A model generated the notes under the pieces. It was not told the DNA's origin and searched no databases. It saw only the letters and a program-made list of their open reading frames with translations. A stretch of DNA of 38,003 bases, taken from positions 1 through 38,003 of the forward strand of contig NZ_AUZM01000057.1 of the NCBI RefSeq assembly GCF_000478195.2, given 5' to 3'. Below are positions 37,701-38,003 of the stretch, one piece after another (the first letter of the stretch is position 1; each line of letters begins with the position of its first letter). Both the position numbers and the translations under genes were made by a program. Source of the stretch: Lyngbya aestuarii BL J. Its GTDB lineage: Bacteria; Cyanobacteriota; Cyanobacteriia; Cyanobacteriales; Microcoleaceae.

Positions 37701-38003
37701 GTGAAATTGAATCCACTTTAAAACACCATTCAGCCATTCAAGAAGCAATCGTCACAGCTATAGGGGAAACACGAGAAAATCAACAATTAGTTGCTTATAT
37801 TGTTCCGAAAGAACCCCAAAATGTCTCCGGTATTGATCGGATTGAATTCAAGTTACAACAACCGGGACTACGCGCCGAAGAAGCTAAACAACCCAGCATT
37901 GAGTTACCCAAACCCGAACTCAGTGAAGAATTTACTCGGGCTTATTTACAACGTCAGAGTTATCGAAAATTCTTGGATAAACCGATATCTTTACAAGAAT
38001 TTA
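31763..38003 (+). CDS. NRPS C-A(Ala)-PCP-Cy-A(Cys)-Ox..., 3'-partial, thiazole-forming
   Basis: Open frame of 2080 codons from ATG 31763 running off the window without a stop. N-terminal docking segment (IANLSPEQRKLFERRLQQR) matches that of the Asn NRPS and fits the preceding PKS tail. C domain about 47-480, motif HHIISDR (Arg184 instead of Gly). A1 about 503-1000: FDLSVFELF and LYGPSEDTTYS; pocket D-L-F-N-N-A-L-T-Y-K, an Ala code. PCP Ser1046 (GGHSLLGIKI). Heterocyclisation domain about 1108-1540 with FPLTDIQQAYLMGR and the DxxxxDxxS motif (Asp1239, Asp1244, Ser1247). A2 from about 1572: FDLSVYDILG and LGGATEASIWS; pocket D-L-Y-N-L-S-L-I-W-K, the classic Cys code. After A8 (INGYRIELGEIE) the sequence enters an FMN oxidase (YLQRQSYRKFLDKPISLQEF). 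It should couple Ala to the chain, cyclise Cys to a thiazoline and oxidise it to a thiazole. The second carrier and later modules are outside. Confidence 0.95.
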   Translation, partial: MKNQSQEFLKQIANLSPEQRKLFERRLQQRGLKRLNVQTIPRRQTSDLPLSFAQQRLWFIQQLDPSNSSYNVPSALRLRGRLNVAILERTLNEIVRRHETLRTTFTTNADKQPIQIISPFKPFSLPVFDLTQLTEKEAEIERIVTEFTQHPFDFSHPLLRLILLQLDETDFILLMATHHIISDRWSIGVFLREMGILYKAFVENKNSPLAELPIQYADWAIWQRQRLQGELLETQVNYWKQQLGDELPVLELPLDYPRPAISTDKGEHYPIALSKALSDSLKALAAKEGITLFTLLLTSFKVLLHRYTQQNDIIIGTDIANRDRSEIEGLIGLLVNTLVLRTNVAGNPSFRELLQRVREVTLGAYAHQDLPFEKLVEVLNPERNLSQMMPLFQVKFDLQLAPVKPLELSGLILERLPLESKTVKYELRFNLQDTEQGIKGQVEYNTDLFKEATIARLVEHFQTLLSSIVANPEERLSGLSLLSETEQQTLLVQFNNTQHDFKDSRCIHQLFEEQVKIEPDAVAVIFNRDILTYKTLNERANQLAHYLQKSGIKPEDKVGICVNRSVEMVVAILATLKAGAAYVPLDPAYPLERLSFIVEDAQISALISQSEILIEAKKTHSRINLDKDWNKITQESSENPTSEVTENNLAYVIYTSGSTGKPKGVAIEHRSTIQLIHWAKEVFSPESLAGVLASTSICFDLSVFELFVPLSWGGKIILAENALDLPNLPAADQITLINTVPSAIAHLLQIKGIPSSVCTVNLAGEALQNRLVQQLEEQKKIQQIYNLYGPSEDTTYSTYALVKSSSKLSVPIGQPINNTQAYVLDQYLQAVPIGVKGELYLGGDGLARGYLNRPELTAEKFISNPYKISQENTVNRLYKTGDLVRYQADGTLEFLGRIDHQVKIRGYRIEIGEIEAVLSQYPALHECVVTVREDEQNNKRLVAYVVFLSQDEQSNVNHLRRFLEQKLPSYMIPGTFVKLEALPRLPNGKINRKSLPIPDTFRPELTVEYIEPKTELERTIAKIWQKELNIKSVGVNDNFFELGGHSLLGIKIIAEISEEIGVQIPLRSLFEKPTIFGLAEQIKTQNQALSVSPLPQIIPHPEDRHQPFPLTDIQQAYLMGRSEAFELGNIATHGYREIETIGLKVEQLERALQRLIEHQDMLRVIIKTDGQQQILAEVPPYKIKTIDLQGENPERVTATLEEMRDRLSHQILLTDRWPLFEIQAALLGDNKTRFFVSFDVLIGDAWSLQIIGRELAKLIQNPDVYLPSLSLSFRDYVLAENAWRDSELYHRSRNYWQNRLVNLPPAPELPLQHNLATIKNPRFVRRSGQLEPQTWQRLKQKATQISITHSGFLLAAFAEMLTTWSKSSKFTLNLTLFNRLPVHPEVNEIIGDFTSSLLLEIDNQQQNNFITRAKNVQAQLWEDLDHRYVSGVQVLRDLARIQGRVSGALMPVVFTSTLTQNTPQMSRRNWQTEVVYSLSQTSQVYFDHQVSEIGGALVFNWDTIDELFPTGLLDEMFAAYSSFLERLANEDELWNTTNRQVLPPAQLQKITEINATDTDFKISNQLLHNLFFEQVPVYSENIAVVSGERTLTYKELSNIAQNLAKQLQKLGVSSNQLVAIIMEKGWEQVVAALGILAAGAAYVPIDPQLPKERRLHLLQETEVKQILTQSWLNHKLEIPENIARICVDNLELSSEETEHLALNTHNSPQDLAYVIYTSGSTGLPKGVMIDHQGAVNTIIDINQRFNITSDDRILALSALNFDLSVYDILGTLAAGGTIVIPNAEATKDPAHWVELIEQQEITVWNSVPALMQMLLEHLNSRSEVKNSLRLVLLSGDWLPLDLPNRIKNTLNKNTKIISLGGATEASIWSILYPIDTVNPNWKSIPYGRPMANQRFYVLNEALEPCPMWVTGQLYIGGIGLAKGYWRNPEKTNKSFIIHPKTQEKLYKTGDLGRYLPDGNIEFLGREDFQVKINGYRIELGEIESTLKHHSAIQEAIVTAIGETRENQQLVAYIVPKEPQNVSGIDRIEFKLQQPGLRAEEAKQPSIELPKPELSEEFTRAYLQRQSYRKFLDKPISLQEF
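33989..33996. repeat. HIP1 octamer GCGATCGC
   Basis: Fourth copy, in the Ala A domain next to the pocket region (codons for PSAIAHL). Confidence 0.85.
35080..36380 (+). other. Heterocyclisation (Cy) domain
   Basis: Replaces the C domain of the Cys module. It opens with FPLTDIQQAYLMGR, characteristic of Cy domains, and carries DVLIGDAWS (nt 35477-35503), the DxxxxDxxS motif that substitutes for HHxxxDG. It condenses the Ala-thioester with Cys and cyclodehydrates the product to a thiazoline. Confidence 0.93.
37917..38003 (+). other. Start of FMN-dependent thiazoline oxidase domain inserted in the Cys A domain
   Basis: About 65 residues after the A8 core motif the sequence changes to LSEEFTRAYLQRQSYRKF and DKPISLQEF, the typical N-terminus of McbC/SagB-like nitroreductase-fold oxidases embedded between A8 and A9 of cyanobacterial and myxobacterial thiazole NRPSs. 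Only the first about 29 residues are inside the window, so the FMN site cannot be inspected. Confidence 0.85.

Noticed and set aside
1-38003. Thioesterase or reductase release domain
   Set aside because: No GxSxG hydrolase block or terminal reductase is present; the last gene is still open at the window edge.
1-38003. tRNA, CRISPR array, insertion sequence or phage element
   Set aside because: The window is filled by eight large co-directional genes; no regular repeat-spacer pattern, transposase-like frame or inverted terminal repeat was seen.

Overview
The window is the interior of one large hybrid polyketide synthase / non-ribosomal peptide synthetase (PKS/NRPS) gene cluster, almost certainly from a cyanobacterium. 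The DNA is AT-rich. Four GCGATCGC (HIP1) octamers, a cyanobacterial hallmark, lie inside the genes. The domain style (PKS-NRPS docking tails, an oxidase inserted in an adenylation domain, a free luciferase-like monooxygenase) is also typical of filamentous or colonial cyanobacteria. The genus cannot be fixed from the sequence.

All eight genes are on the + strand with gaps of 4 to 59 bases and no visible terminator, so they look like one operon. In order: (1) 3' part of a highly reducing PKS, AT(end)-DH-cMT-ER-KR-ACP (1-5312, cut by the window start); (2) PKS KS-AT-KR-ACP (5317-10035); (3) stand-alone luciferase-like flavin monooxygenase (10095-11165); (4) NRPS C-A-PCP-E (11205-15992); (5) NRPS C-A-PCP-C-A-PCP-E (16040-23833); (6) NRPS C-A-PCP (23886-27140); (7) PKS KS-AT-degenerate KR-ACP (27188-31744); (8) NRPS C-A-PCP-Cy-A-Ox... 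(31763 to the window end, open at 3').

Specificity codes read by eye against the GrsA pocket give Asn (DATKIGEVGK), Gly (DILQLGLIWK), Val (DAFWLGGTFK), Gly (DILQLGVIWK), Ala (DLFNNALTYK) and Cys (DLYNLSLIWK). Epimerisation domains follow Asn and Val, and the next condensation domain is of the DCL type in both cases, so the reading is self-consistent. The inferred chain is: C-methylated reduced ketide - second ketide (possibly alpha-hydroxylated by the monooxygenase) - D-Asn - Gly - D-Val - Gly - malonate unit - Ala - thiazole (from Cys) - more. Docking tails (PKS to NRPS, NRPS to NRPS, NRPS to PKS) support the gene order as the biosynthetic order.

I do not recognise a known product with this order. 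The chain-starting steps, the modules after the Cys module, the release domain, transport and regulation all lie outside the window. The most interesting details are the degenerate ketoreductase in gene 7, which has lost the catalytic Lys, a segment after beta-strand 2 and the standard NADPH loop; the Gly-malonate-Ala-thiazole segment it would produce; and several non-canonical active-site residues in other domains.
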